Source: Rhizophagus irregularis
Lineage: Eukaryota > Glomeromycota > Glomeromycetes > Glomerales > Glomeraceae
Assembly: GCF_026210795.1 (NCBI RefSeq)
Contig: NC_089449.1
Coordinates: 2,666,001 to 2,730,000, forward strand
Reading direction: 5' to 3'
Length of the DNA stretch: 64,000 nt
Shown here: positions 36,401-48,271 of the stretch, one piece after another
How the letters are laid out: each line of letters begins with the position of its first letter
Position numbering within the stretch: the first letter of the stretch is position 1
Made by a program: the position numbers and the translations under genes
Notes under the pieces: model-generated
What the model was told of the DNA's origin: nothing
Database searches by the model: none
The model's input: only the letters and a program-made list of their open reading frames with translations

Positions 36401-38760
36401 AGGAGCTCCACCACCACCACCACCACCACCACCACCACCACCTCCTCCTCCTCCTCCTCCTCCACCGCCAGGCGTAGGAGCTCCACCACCACCACCACCA
36501 CCTCCTCCTCCACCGCCAGGCGTGGGAGCTCCACCACCACCACCACCACCGCCACCACCTCCCGGAGGGGCACCACCACCACCACCTCCTCCTCCACCAC
36601 CTCCCGGAGGAGCTCCACCGCCTCCTCCACCACCACCTGGTGTAGGAGTTCCACCACCACCACCTATACCTACGACATCGACATCAAAACCTATTCCCAT
36701 ACCAATTATAACATCTCCTAATATAATTAAACCAAATGTTCCCTTAAAATCATTATTTTGGAGTAAAATACCACCACATAAATTAAACTCAACAGTATGG
36801 GAAGATATACCAACTGAAGTTGTGAAAGAAATTCCTATAAATTATGTAGAGATCGAATCATTATTTCCAAAAAATACTTTGAGTAATGTAATAAAATCAC
36901 CTACAGCACCTGCTAATTCAAAGAAAAGCAGTATAGTAACATTATTGGATATTAGTAGAGCTAATAATATCGGTATTATGTTAGCTAGAATAAAATGTAC
37001 TTATATTGAAATTAAGGATGCTTTATTAGAAATTGATGATGAAAAATTATCCATTGAAAATTTAAGGAGTTTAAAAAATTATGTACCTACTAGCGAAGAC
37101 AAAGAACTAATTAAAGAGTATAGTGATAATAATAATTTAGGAAATGCTGAAAAATATTTTAGGGAAGTTATGGAGATTCCTAGGTTATCCGAAAGATTAG
37201 GATGTATGATTTATAGGAGAAGATTTGAAATGGAAGTTCAAGAGTTGTCACCTGTAAGTTTAGATATACTTTTTTTTATTAAAATTTTAATTTAACTTTA
37301 ATTACTTAATTGTTTAATATAATTATTATGTAGGAAATTGAAATAATAAATAATGCATATACTGAGTTGAAAGAATCCGAAAAATTTAAGAGGTTATTGA
37401 AGGTATGTCAAACAAATTTATTTATTTTAAAAAAAATGATCAACTGTCCGTTAATCTAAATATTTCTGTTTTATAGACGATATTAGTTTTCGGTAATTTC
37501 ATGAATGATTCTACATTTAGGGGTAATGCTATAGGATATAAGTTGGATGTTCTCCTAAAGGTAATATTCCTTAGACCAATTTTTTTTCTTAAAAATATAT
37601 ATTTTTTTATATATAATTTTTTTAATTTAAACACTATTTATTTGATTAGATACGCGATACTAAAGCTGTTGAGAATAATTCAAAGGGGACATTAACATTA
37701 TTACATTATTTAGCAGCAACACTTGAAGAAACTCAAAGTGATTTATTAACATTTATGGATGATTTACCACATTTAGAGGCGGCAGCAAGAATATCTGTTA
37801 TAACTCTTATAGCTTCAGTTAATGAATTAACTAATGGTATTGATTCGATTAAAGAGGAAATTGATAATATGAAAAATCTTCAAATTAAACAACAAAATGA
37901 TTATTTTGTTAAGATCATGGAGGTATATTTTTTTATCTTTTTTTCTTTCTTTGCTACATTTCTCTTCTCTCTCTTTTTTTTTTAACATTCCTTCGAATTT
38001 TTTATGTAGGAATTTGTGAAGAAAGCCGAATCTACTATTTTAGATATGCAAGATACCACACAAAACTTGGAAGAAAATTTGAAACAATTATTGATTTATT
38101 ATTGTGAAGATCCAGTTGCTACCAAACCTGAAGAATTTTTTGGTATGATTGTATCTTTTGGTTCTTCTTTAATTGTAAGTATTTGATGTTACCTATTAAT
38201 ATTTTTATTTTCAAGTTTAGTTATATGCATAATTTAACTAACAAATTCTTTTTTATAAACAGAAAGCTAGACAAGAAAATGAAGAAGTTAGGAAGAAAAT
38301 TGAGAAAGTAAAGCAGAAAGAAAATAGTAACCGTTTTGTAATTATAATAGTCTCTTCTCTTCTTATTTACTTTAACCGACATATTTCATTCTAATCCTAT
38401 CTATTTTTATTCGAATCGTAGACTGCTGCACGTCGTCCTTCCGAAGTACCAAGTTTAGCATCAAGTTTAAATTCATTGTCACTTTCTGTAAAAGGTGATT
38501 TTGATGAAACAATTAGGGGATTAAGAAGCGGTCTTAAACCAAATCGTTCCCGACCTGTATCAAAAGTTTTTTCAGACGTAGAAACTAATTCTCCAAGACC
38601 TTCTTCTAGGATATTTAACAATGCTTCAAGACCTTCCTCTAGAATGTTCAATGCTACTTCAAGGCCTTCTTCTAGAATATTAAGTAATGTCTCAAGACCT
38701 TCATCCAGAATATTTACTAATTCTCGTCCTTCGTCAAGAGTTTATACTGATAAATTATAA
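33446..38760 (+). CDS. Diaphanous-type formin (GBD/FH3-FH1-FH2-DAD), multi-exon
   Basis: Formins nucleate and elongate unbranched actin filaments for polarized growth and cytokinesis. First exons: 33446-33718, 33786-34427, 34526-34903, 35021-35142, 35246-35371; more short introns follow. The GBD/FH3 region reads YVEKLLQKSISSKPLAERL, then WIKDFIDCDGLAALENVL and LRSHVADVLAAICV. A coiled coil precedes FH1. FH1 (36187-36665) has about nine proline tracts separated by SVGA/GVGA/GGA. FH2 begins PLKSLFWSKIPPHKLNS and includes ILVFGNFMN, TFRGNAIGYKLDVLLKIRDTK, with the conserved Ile and Lys. The C-terminus has a DAD-like GDFDETIRGLRSGL and then about six RPSSRI-type repeats, ending DKL. GBD plus DAD imply Rho-GTPase-relieved autoinhibition, as in Bni1/SepA. 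It ends tail-to-tail with VPS52. Confidence 0.93.
36187..36665 (+). repeat. Proline-coding FH1 minisatellite, GC-rich island
   Basis: Imperfect repetition of CCACCACCA/CCTCCTCCT blocks separated by GTAGGAGCT-type spacers. It encodes profilin-binding proline tracts of about 8 to over 20 residues. The antisense strand is an open poly-Gly/Val shadow and is not a gene. Confidence 0.9.
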
Positions 38761-39101
38761 TTATTGCTTATTGTTGTGAATATAATAATATTTATATACC
38801 TATACTTATCATGATTGTAGTTTTAATAATGTATTTTTAGCATTAGATTTTTGGTTAACTTGTAAAATTAATAATAAAATATAAACAAAATAAACTTGTA
38901 AAAACGTAAAATAATTATTTTATGCGATCAAAATTCTTCTTTCAATTATTATTTTCTTTCGAATATAAAAATATGCAGTTTAAATCATTATTACTAAATA
39001 GCTTATTACAATTTAAATAGTGGATATTATTATTAATGTGTGCAAATTTAAATATAAGCCAATTTTATATTAATTATAATTACTTAATACTTTTAAATAT
39101 T
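38761..39101. other. Tail-to-tail intergenic region, formin/VPS52
   Basis: About 340 bp between convergent stop codons. It holds the 3' UTRs of both genes, including AATAAAATATAAA-like sequence at about 38871 (+). No other feature is seen. Confidence 0.5.
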
Positions 39102-42100
39102 TTAAAAATTACTTCTAAATTTCTTAATTTCAACCATGACACTTTGTACATTAACAGGTTGATGTCTAATTCTGATTTTACCATCTCTTAAAGCTTCTTC
39201 TAACATGTTACAAAATCTAGTATAATAAATAATTAATTGTCCTAAAACTGAATGTAATATTGTTGTACCATTTTTGAAATTTGTAAAATGTTGGATTACT
39301 GAAGTATTTATTGATGTTATAGATTGTCTCCATGTTGCAGCAAAATCAGATGATACTTGGTCAAAAATTTCTATATGTAAATAATAATGATAACATTTAA
39401 TATTAACAAAATTTAGACATTAATTATATAAATAAATTTAAATAAAATACCTGGTTCAATAACTGTAAGATCTTTTCCTTGTTCAACATTTTTTATAAAA
39501 GAAACTAAACTTCCAAAATGAGGTTGTAATTCCTCTTCAACAAATCCCGATATTTGACCATTCAATAATTCTTTGAAATAGTTAACTTCTGCTTCTATAA
39601 CTTTGCCACCAGTATCCTATAAAATTATGTTATGATAAATATCTTCCTTTAAAAATTCAAGAGTAACAACTTAAAGGATCTTACATTCAAAATAGTTATA
39701 ATCTGATCATAATTATTGATTAAGAATATTATTCGACTTTTACGATCATCAAAATTATTTGATAATTTATCGAGGAAATTTTCAACTTCATTTCTCAATC
39801 TCAACAAGCTGTATTATATGTATTATTATAGTTAGTTAATATTTACTGGGGAAAAAAAAATTCTTTTCAAAGTAAAAAATGTTTACCTATTTAACAGAAT
39901 TGGATCATTATATTCTTCGTTTAGAGTCAATATTGATGCTGCAAATTCTCCATATCTTCGAGTCACCTAATTAAAGAATAAATTATAGAATAAATTATAT
40001 AATATAAATGAATGGATATAATGCAATAAATGTACTGTAAAACTAGCAGCTTACGAAATGCGGATGAATATCTTTAACAATAAATTTAGTAGCAGCTTTT
40101 TTAACGCTATCAATATGCATGTTCATAATAGCCTGAAATCTGGGCCATAATAACATGTTTATTTGATTAGTATATCCCTCTAAAGCTGGTACTTTTCTTC
40201 TCTGTAATTCTAGGGCAAATTGTGTATTAAGTCTAATACAAATCAGAATTCCGATAGCATCGTAACTATTATCGACAAATTGCTTGGTAGAATCCTATAA
40301 TTTATAAAAAGTAAATAAATCCTTCAATTAAATAATAATAATTATTGATGACTTTAGATACAAACCAAACCCATTTTGATTGTGGTATTAAAAATTTCAG
40401 AAAAAATATCTTTAGCAAGCTCTGCATTAGGTTTGTCATCTTTTGCAAAAAATTCTACAATAAAAAGATATTCTGAACTTGCGTTGTCTATAAAGGTTAA
40501 ATTAAAACTTCTAAACAATGCTTCATTTGGATATCCCTATTTAAATATAAAAATTTATAAATATTGACATAAATTATTACAAATTCAAGTAGTTGAATAT
40601 ATAATCTTACTTTACTCTTGTTTTCAGCAACATGAACTAAAATCACTCCCGCATCCTGATTCCGAAGTGTTTTAATTCTGTCTTTCAAAACATAAATATT
40701 CGCTTTATCTTGCAGTGCAATTTTTCCGGTTCCCCAAAGACCACCTAACAAATCGAATACATTAATATAAGGTGTCGTTGGACAGGGTTGCACTCTTCAA
40801 GAAGAACTAATGTGAGAATTTTTCTAAAATACCTTTTCGGACACTCTCATCATAACCCATCATGTCATACTTATCTGCGACTGGATTCTTTAAAAAAAAA
40901 AATGATAAATATTTTTTAAATTCAAAATTAGATATACCAGCGCTTTAATAATTTTACCTGCAATTTTTGTAACTCCCTATTGTATTTCTCGAAATGATTG
41001 AAAAAGTACCAACGCATAGTGTTAACATAATTATGCATGACTTCTACAGCAACTTCACTATATCTTTCCATTAAAAACTTATAAAGTGCCTTATATTTTA
41101 ATAAAATTGATTGTTGTAAAATTTGAACATTTGTGTTAGGTATACGAAGTGATCTAATTTTTGTTAAAAGAAAATCTCGTATTTTCTCAGTCGCCTAAAA
41201 AAAATTCACATTCAATATATATAAATTAAATTAAATAAATAAATAAATAAAATCAAATTACATACTTTTAATCGCAATTTTTCTAATTCTGGACCAACAT
41301 CCTTAATTGCTTTAACATTCATTTTTTGATTACGTTTAACGTAAGTCATTTTCTTATTTAATTCAGTTAAATAAGCAAGCCAAATCTCATCAACTTCTCC
41401 TTCAGTAATTTTTCTAAATAAGATCATTCGTCAGCATAATCATAGAAATATCCCATCTACATAATAATGTTATAATTACTTGATCATAGGGGGTGGAATA
41501 ACGGTTCCTTCCAAAACAGTATTCAATTGTTGTTCAACTGCCTAAAATATAAAAATAAAATAAATAAATCTAATTTTTAAAAATAATATTCATATACTTT
41601 AACTTACCGTACGATTCTTAAGTTTTATATTCATCGAAAATGATTTATCTTGCAATGTTTGGATCTCTGAACTGATGTTTCCTAAATCCATTTGAAAAAC
41701 ACTTAGCATATTTTCCATTGTTGCTAATATTTGATCACAAGACTATTAAAATAAAATTTGTTAGTAAATAATTTATAAACTATTATTTAGTAAGTATTCA
41801 TTAAATATTTATAAACCTGAATTTGATTATGTAATTCTACAAAATTCTTTGCTTGACTAATATCTTAAGGAAAGTTGAAAGTAGTAAAGGATTTGGTGCG
41901 AAAATTAAAAAAATGAACAGTATGATAACTTTTTTATATATATAAAAAGATACAATCAACTTCATGTTCTTTTTCAATTCCATTTAATTCTTTTTCGACA
42001 TTCCTAGCATACTCTCGCAAATCCATTCCCTAATAATAAGGCTAAATTATTTAAATATTAATTAAAACTGAATCAAATTATAAAAAAATTTCTTGCCTTT

Positions 42101-42467
42101 GTAAAAGCCTCGCGAACGAACTCATCTTCCTGAAATGATGATATATGATCTAATAAAAAAAAAATCATCAATGTCAATTGCATCATGAATTAATATTATT
42201 CATATGTATAATTCAATACCATCAACTTCATCGAAAGAAATTTCCCAGTCATAATCTCCAAGTAGACTATCTTCATCTTCAATAAATGTCTTATAGCAAA
42301 AGTAACGGAAAATTTAATATCTAAACTAAATTAAAAAAGAAAAAATCTATCCTTACTTGATCATTGGCTGTTCCTAATAATTTTTCAAATAATTTTTCAT
42401 TTGGAGTCGCAGGTGTAAGTGAGTTTGAAGTTAAATGTCTTTCGGTATCCGCAAACTCTTCTACCAT
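39102..42467 (-). CDS. VPS52: VPS52, GARP (and EARP-type) tethering complex subunit, multi-exon
   Basis: Vps52 with Vps51, Vps53 and Vps54 tethers endosome-derived vesicles at the trans-Golgi. The protein starts MVEEFADTERHLT at 42467 (a spliced upstream start cannot be excluded, since the frame stays open as ELADFLRK to an AAATAG). It passes through a coiled-coil region (EYARNVEKELNGIEKEHEV, ILATMENMLSVFQMDLGNI, AVEQQLNTVLEGTVIPPPMI) and the family core ATEKIRDFLLTKIRSLRIPN, NVQILQQSILLKYKALYKFL, YVNTMRWYFFNHFEKY. The C-terminus has YTNQINMLLWPRFQAIM, RRYGEFAASILTL, and LGQLIIYYTRFCNML, with the stop at 39102. About a dozen short introns. It is divergent from the synaptojanin gene with 289 bp between start codons. 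Confidence 0.9.
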
Positions 42468-42756
42468 TTTCCTAAGAAAGTCGGCAAGTTCTATTTATAG
42501 TTTCTTGGTAAATTTACTTTTGGTATTACAAAGGTTTTTCGAATTTTTTTTATTTTACACGTGGTTTTATTTTTTGAGTTGTCAAAAAAAAATTTAAGGT
42601 TGACTGTTGCTCACATTGTGTAAGCTCGATCACTTTCGTAACACGAAAATGCCACGAATTGCCAAGAATAGTCAACGGACATAAATTTATAAATCGGTCA
42701 GCAAAAAAAATCATTGTTAATATTTCCCAACTTTTAAAGTGTATTTAGAGTTCATT
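42468..42756. promoter_or_regulatory. Short divergent promoter region, VPS52/synaptojanin
   Basis: Only 289 bp separate the two ATGs. It must hold both 5' leaders and core promoters unless a VPS52 leader exon lies further right. A CACGTG-type E-box occurs as ACACGTGG at about 42556. No clear TATA box was identified. Confidence 0.45.
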
Positions 42757-45700
42757 ATGCAATGTGTTTTACTTGTTCGAGATCACCCTCGTGCACTTGC
42801 ATTGCAACCTTCTAATATTTCACATAGTTATGACTCGAAACCGGACGCGAATTTAGCGGTATTAGTCTTTGAAAATATTTATGAGAATTTTGATCCCTCA
42901 CGTCCTCAATGTAATGTGTCACTTGTAAAAGAATCTGAATTTGATGCATATGAATATCGACAACTTAGCTCGGTATATGGCTGTCTTGGGTTATTGCAAG
43001 TAGAAAAAGGTATTTACTACTGAATAAAATACTTATTTGTTATTGATTTTATTAAGAATTTCCTTCGCTCAATTTTCGCTTGATCTTTAGACATGTTTTT
43101 GGCAGCTGTAACTAGCTGCACACACATTGGAGAAATTCGACCGGGAGAGTCTGTACATCGAATATTAGATGTAGAATTTTATTCACTCAATGATACATAC
43201 GATACCTTATATGGTGTCAATAGAATATATGATGATAATGGACAGTTGCCTCTGCAAAACGAACAACCAGTGGTGCATCCATGCGCACCACTCAGAAAGC
43301 TATTATCAAATGGACATTTCTATTTTTCATCTGATTTTGACTTAACAAGAACTTTAAGCGCAAGGTATAAATTATTTGCTGTAATTATAAACGAATGAGT
43401 TCTAAATATTTATATTATTTGATTTAAAGAATAACGATGACAGCAGCAGATAAATATTCTTTTGATGATCATTTCCTATGGAATAAATATATGATAAAAG
43501 AGTTATTAAATTTTCGATCCAAACTGAGTAAAGCAAATCAAGAAGCGATGGATCGATGTGGATTCTTGGTTAGTATATGCGATTTGAGTGATCCATTTCA
43601 TACCGTAATTAACATTCTTAATTTTCAGGTACTTGCTATTCAAGGATATATTGGCAGAAAAGAAGTAACGATAAAGTCAAATACAGCTTCTTTATCAGTT
43701 ATATCTAAATTAAGTTGTAAACGTGCTGGTATATTATATATATATGTACATATATGTTTTCGGATTCTAGTTAAGTATTTCATCGCCGATTAATTTACAC
43801 ATATTTGTTAGGCACACGATATAACACTCGAGGAATTGATGATGATGGGAATGTTGCAAACTTTGTAGAGGCAAGTCTCTTTATTAAATACATGCGTTAT
43901 CACTATGTAATTATTTTTTTCTAATTAATTTTTAAACCTTATTTTAGACAGAAACTATCTTGCAAATGTCTACTTCTTGTTTTTCATACGTACAAATTCG
44001 TGGCAGTGTTCCTGGTATGATATATGAAGTTAAATTTTAGCGATAAAAAAAAAATATTTCTAATTTTTATTTGTTTCAATTAATTACAATAGTATTTTGG
44101 GAACAACAAGTAAGCCATTTAAGGCTTTTTTTTTAAATGTGTAATATTATATCAGAAGGAATAATTAAACTTCTATACTAATAGGGTCTTCAAGTCATGT
44201 CGCATAAAATTCAAATATCGCGTGGGCCTGATGCAACACAACCAGCAGTTGAGCGACATTTTAATGAATTAGAGATAAGATATGGTGATGTTGATATAAT
44301 CAACCTCCTTGGTGTAAAAGAAGGTGAATCTATCTTGAGTAAAGAGTATAAGGAACGTATTCTTAATTTAAATGAAAACAGCGGTGATAATTTCGTACGG
44401 ATGAACAATTTTGACTTCCATACTATTTGTAAGAGTGGAAGTTATGAAAATGTCTCCTTGTTGATACACGACATTCAAGATCGATTAGAGTCTTTTTGTT
44501 TCTTTTTATTGGATATGGAAACGAATTCGCCCATATTCTACCAAAAAGGTGTTTTTAGAACGAACTGTGTGGACTGGTAGTGAAACAATTTCTATTTTTT
44601 GATGTCACGTTAATTTCTATTTTATATACCTTTATACTCATTACATTAATTGTTTTATAGCTTGGACAGGTATATATATATTCATGCATATAAACCATCA
44701 AAAATATTAAAATAGTAATATTGTTTGATTGTTTAGAACAAATGTGGTCCAAACGGTTATTTCAAAAACTGTCTTGGATATATATCTTCGACAAATAGAA
44801 TCCGTCACGAAATACGACACAGAAAGTCTTTTTTCTCGACATTCCTATCTATGGGCTGAAAATGGGGATAGCTTGTCGAAAATTTATGCGGGAACAGGAG
44901 CTCTAAAGTCAGAGTATACTCGTAGCGGGAAGCTTACTTGGTCAGGTAATAACTTTACGAGTATTTCTAATTTTTCTTAGATTGTGTATTAATTAAGTAA
45001 TTCATAGGTGTGATTGGAGATGCGACAAAAACTGTGAATAGATTTTACATAAATAACTTTCAAGACAAGTCAAAACAGGAAGTTATCGATTTGTTACTTG
45101 TGAGTATGAAAATTCCTATTGTAAATTTTAAATTAGTATTAATTTTATATTAAAATGACAGGGAAAGTTAATGTATCAAAAAGTAATCGAAATTCATGAT
45201 CCGGTTCATGAATTAGTGTTGGAAGATATGCAGAAGAGGTTATAGATATTTTAATTTATTTATTTTGCTGATTTATTGTTTATTTGATCTATTTACAGTA
45301 ATCGTAATTTATTTTACAGGGTAAATGACTTCTCTTCGAAATCTACAATAAATATATTTGTTGGATCAATTAATCTTAATGGATGTCTACCATCTGGAGA
45401 ATCGCTGTCACCTTGGCTTTTTGCTTTCGATAGTCGTATGTAAAGTCACATTAATGACGTTTAAAAATCCCTCTTATAACTGTTTTGTAACATTTTAGAT
45501 GAACCGGAACCTGATCTTTTTGTTATCGGCTTTCAGGAAATTGTTGAATTAATACCCCAACAGGTATTTAATTTATTGTTTCTAAACAATTGTGTTATTT
45601 TGTATTACATATTTATAATAATTCTTTTTAAAGATTGTTTCAGCAGATCCAGAAAAATTGTATGCGAAAAATATTTATTATGATTATATAAGGACCTACA

Positions 45701-48271
45701 AATAAATCTTAATTATGATATTATATTTAGACGAATATGGGAAAAAGAGATAAGCGATACTCTAAACAATCGACCTAATAAGCGTTCAAGTTATGTTATA
45801 CTGAGATCTGGACAGTTAGTTGGAACAGCTCTTGTTATTTATGCAAGGGCGGATATAGTGTCCAATATACGTAATGTAGAATATATTATGAAAAAAGTTC
45901 GTTTTTTTTCTCTATTACTTTTGTTATCGTTTTGATATATTAATTATTTAAATTTGATTATTTGTTATAATTAAAGACTGGATTGCGTGGGATGGCAGGA
46001 AACAAAGGAGCTGTTGCAATACGACTTGACTATCATGATGCAAGCATGTGTTTTGTTACTGCACATTTAGCTGCTGGTAAGATAACATCCTTTTGATCAT
46101 GAATACATTCTTGTTTATTGCTCATAAATAGTTATTCTAACTATCATAAATAATTTAGGTCAAACAAATATAGAAGAAAGAAATAGAGATTACAAGACCA
46201 TAAATGATGGTTTACTTTTCAGAAATGCTCGTCGTCTTGAGCATCATGAGTAATAAAAAAAGTTATTATATTTTAGCTGTTTTCGTATATATAAATAATA
46301 TTAAATTTTTTTTATTTTTAGATATGTTATCTGGCTAGGTGATTTCAATTATCGAATATCCTTAAGTAACGAAGAGGTATGTATTATCTACTAAATTAAC
46401 TACTGTATTTGTTTTATAACACTCATGACCATTTACGCTATAGGTTCGAAGCCTCATAGAAAAAGAAGATTTTAGTAGACTGTTGGAAGCTGATCAGGTA
46501 ATTTCATTTTATGTACTATATTTTGTATTTATAATTTCGGTTAAGAAAATAAATTATTTTGTTTAATAGTTGTCAAATCAAGTGGCATTTGGTCTAGCAT
46601 TTAATGATTACATAGAAGGCCCTATAACTTTTCTTCCGACCTATAAATATGATGATGGTACCAATGAATATGATTCTAGGTATGGATTTAATAATTTCTT
46701 GTTAGTTTTTCATTGTAATATGTCTATTTTATTTATCGTATATTATTAGCGAGAAGGCACGAGTTCCTGCATGGACTGGTTAGTCGAAGTTTGATCTAAT
46801 TTCCTATAAAAACTATATCATGTATTAAACTTTTCGTATTATTTAATAGATAGAATTTTGTACCGTGGTAATAAGATTCGGCAAATTGGATATTCACGGG
46901 CAGAAATAATGGTGTCAGATCATAGGCCAGGTAAAACATTCAATTTTATTTGTAAGGATGTAAATATATATATTTGTCTATAATTTAATTAATTTTGTAT
47001 ATATATCCATAGTAATGTCATCATTTGACATTGAAGTAAGTAATGATTTGTTTTCTTGTTTTTTTTTAAAAAAAAAAAATGATTGTTTTACATAATTACA
47101 AATTATTAGGTGATCAAATATGATGAAGTTGCTAAAGAAAGATTACAGAGAGAATTGTATTTAGAAAAATTACAACTTGTATCACAAAGTAGTGTTGAAA
47201 CTTCGTCAAATGATGAAAATAAATGGAATAAATTAGCAAAGAATGTTAGGAAAGTCAATAATCCTTTGCTAGATACCAAATCCAATGTTAAGAAGCTCGA
47301 AGACAAAAAGGTTGAACCCGCTGTTGGTGTTTTGATTGATTTTGAAGATAAGGATAATAGTAAAGAGGAAGATTGTTAGTACTTATATGACCATATGACC
47401 AAATGTTATTTTCGTTTAATAATAGTATTTATACTAGCATTTATATTTTACATTTTTCATTAGTGCCCCCACCAAGTTCAGAAACATACCAGTGGTGGAA
47501 TTCAGGTGAATTAAATGTATTAAATATTGCATGAAATTGTAGAGTAATATAACTCATGAAACAAAATTTTCTTTTATAAATGAATAATTAAAAGCATCAT
47601 CTTCCTCAACGTCATCTCTGGTTGTTGACAAGAATGATATTGATAAGGAGTTTCGCAACATATCAAGCAATCCATTTCATGAAGACTTAATGATAAGAAA
47701 ACCCGGGCCTCCACCACCACCCAAACCTAATTCATTATCCTCAAATATATTAACTCCAAGAAAAATAAATGATAGTGATAGTAAGAATAATATAAGTAAA
47801 GATACACAAGGTATAAATTCAAGCAAAGAGCATAAGAAATCAAACCCATTTTTTGAGGATGATGATTCATTTTTGTCATCAGTTCCAAAATTTGAAGATA
47901 TATCGTCAAAATCAAATTTAGGTGACTAATTGATGATGATTACTTATTAAATTTCTTATCAATTTTATTGATTTATTATTATTTTATTATTATTATTATT
48001 ATTATTTAGATACATCATCGGTAATTAGAACAAAAGCAAAGAATCCTTTTTTGGAAAATGATGACAGTGATGGTAATAACCAATTAATAGATTTGTCCGC
48101 TAACAACACCAATTCTTTACCAAAATCAGGTAAATTCTTTGATACATTTAGCTTATTTATTTGTTACTACTATTAATAATTTTTTTAATTTTCTTAGTTT
48201 TACCTAAAAACAATCGTGATACAAATTGGACACCATTAACACCGACTAAGGTTAATAACAATAATAAGTGA
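42757..48271 (+). CDS. SYNJ: Synaptojanin-type phosphoinositide phosphatase (Sac1 plus 5-phosphatase), about 20 or more exons
   Basis: Dual phosphatase that removes the 5-phosphate of PI(4,5)P2 and the phosphates of monophosphoinositides; the yeast family is Inp51-53, which act in endocytosis and actin-patch turnover. ATG is at 42757 (an in-frame upstream GTG is not needed). The Sac domain (about residues 60-450) contains RGSVPVFWEQ and the catalytic CVDCLDRTN (C-x5-R-T). The 5-phosphatase domain (about 540-870) contains FVGSINLNG, FVIGFQEIVEL, GLRGMAGNKGAVAIR, VTAHLAAG, WLGDFNYR, PAWTDRIL and SDHRPV, all catalytic motifs intact. The tail has KPGPPPPPKPN and three NPF motifs (SNPFHED, SNPFFED, KNPFLEN) able to bind EH-domain endocytic adaptors. 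Two microexons (17 and 9 nt) lie in the Sac domain. The stop is at 48269-48271. Confidence 0.93.
44093..44109 (+). other. 17-nt microexon in the Sac domain
   Basis: Bounded by ATTACAATAG and GTAAGCC. In phase it encodes VFWEQQ, completing the conserved Sac motif RGSVPVFWEQ. Skipping would shift the frame. Confidence 0.8.
44661..44669 (+). other. 9-nt microexon encoding the Sac catalytic core
   Basis: CTTGGACAG lies between TTTTATAG and GTATATAT. The upstream exon ends GAC TG (44576) and the downstream exon begins A ACA AAT (44737). Joined, they read D-C-L-D-R-T-N, the invariant CX5RT region. The reading frame fits only with this exon. Confidence 0.88.

Noticed and set aside
35936-36700. Long minus-strand frames (poly-Gly and Val/Glu-rich)
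   Set aside because: Exact antisense of the formin FH1 triplet repeats; they have no independent coding support.
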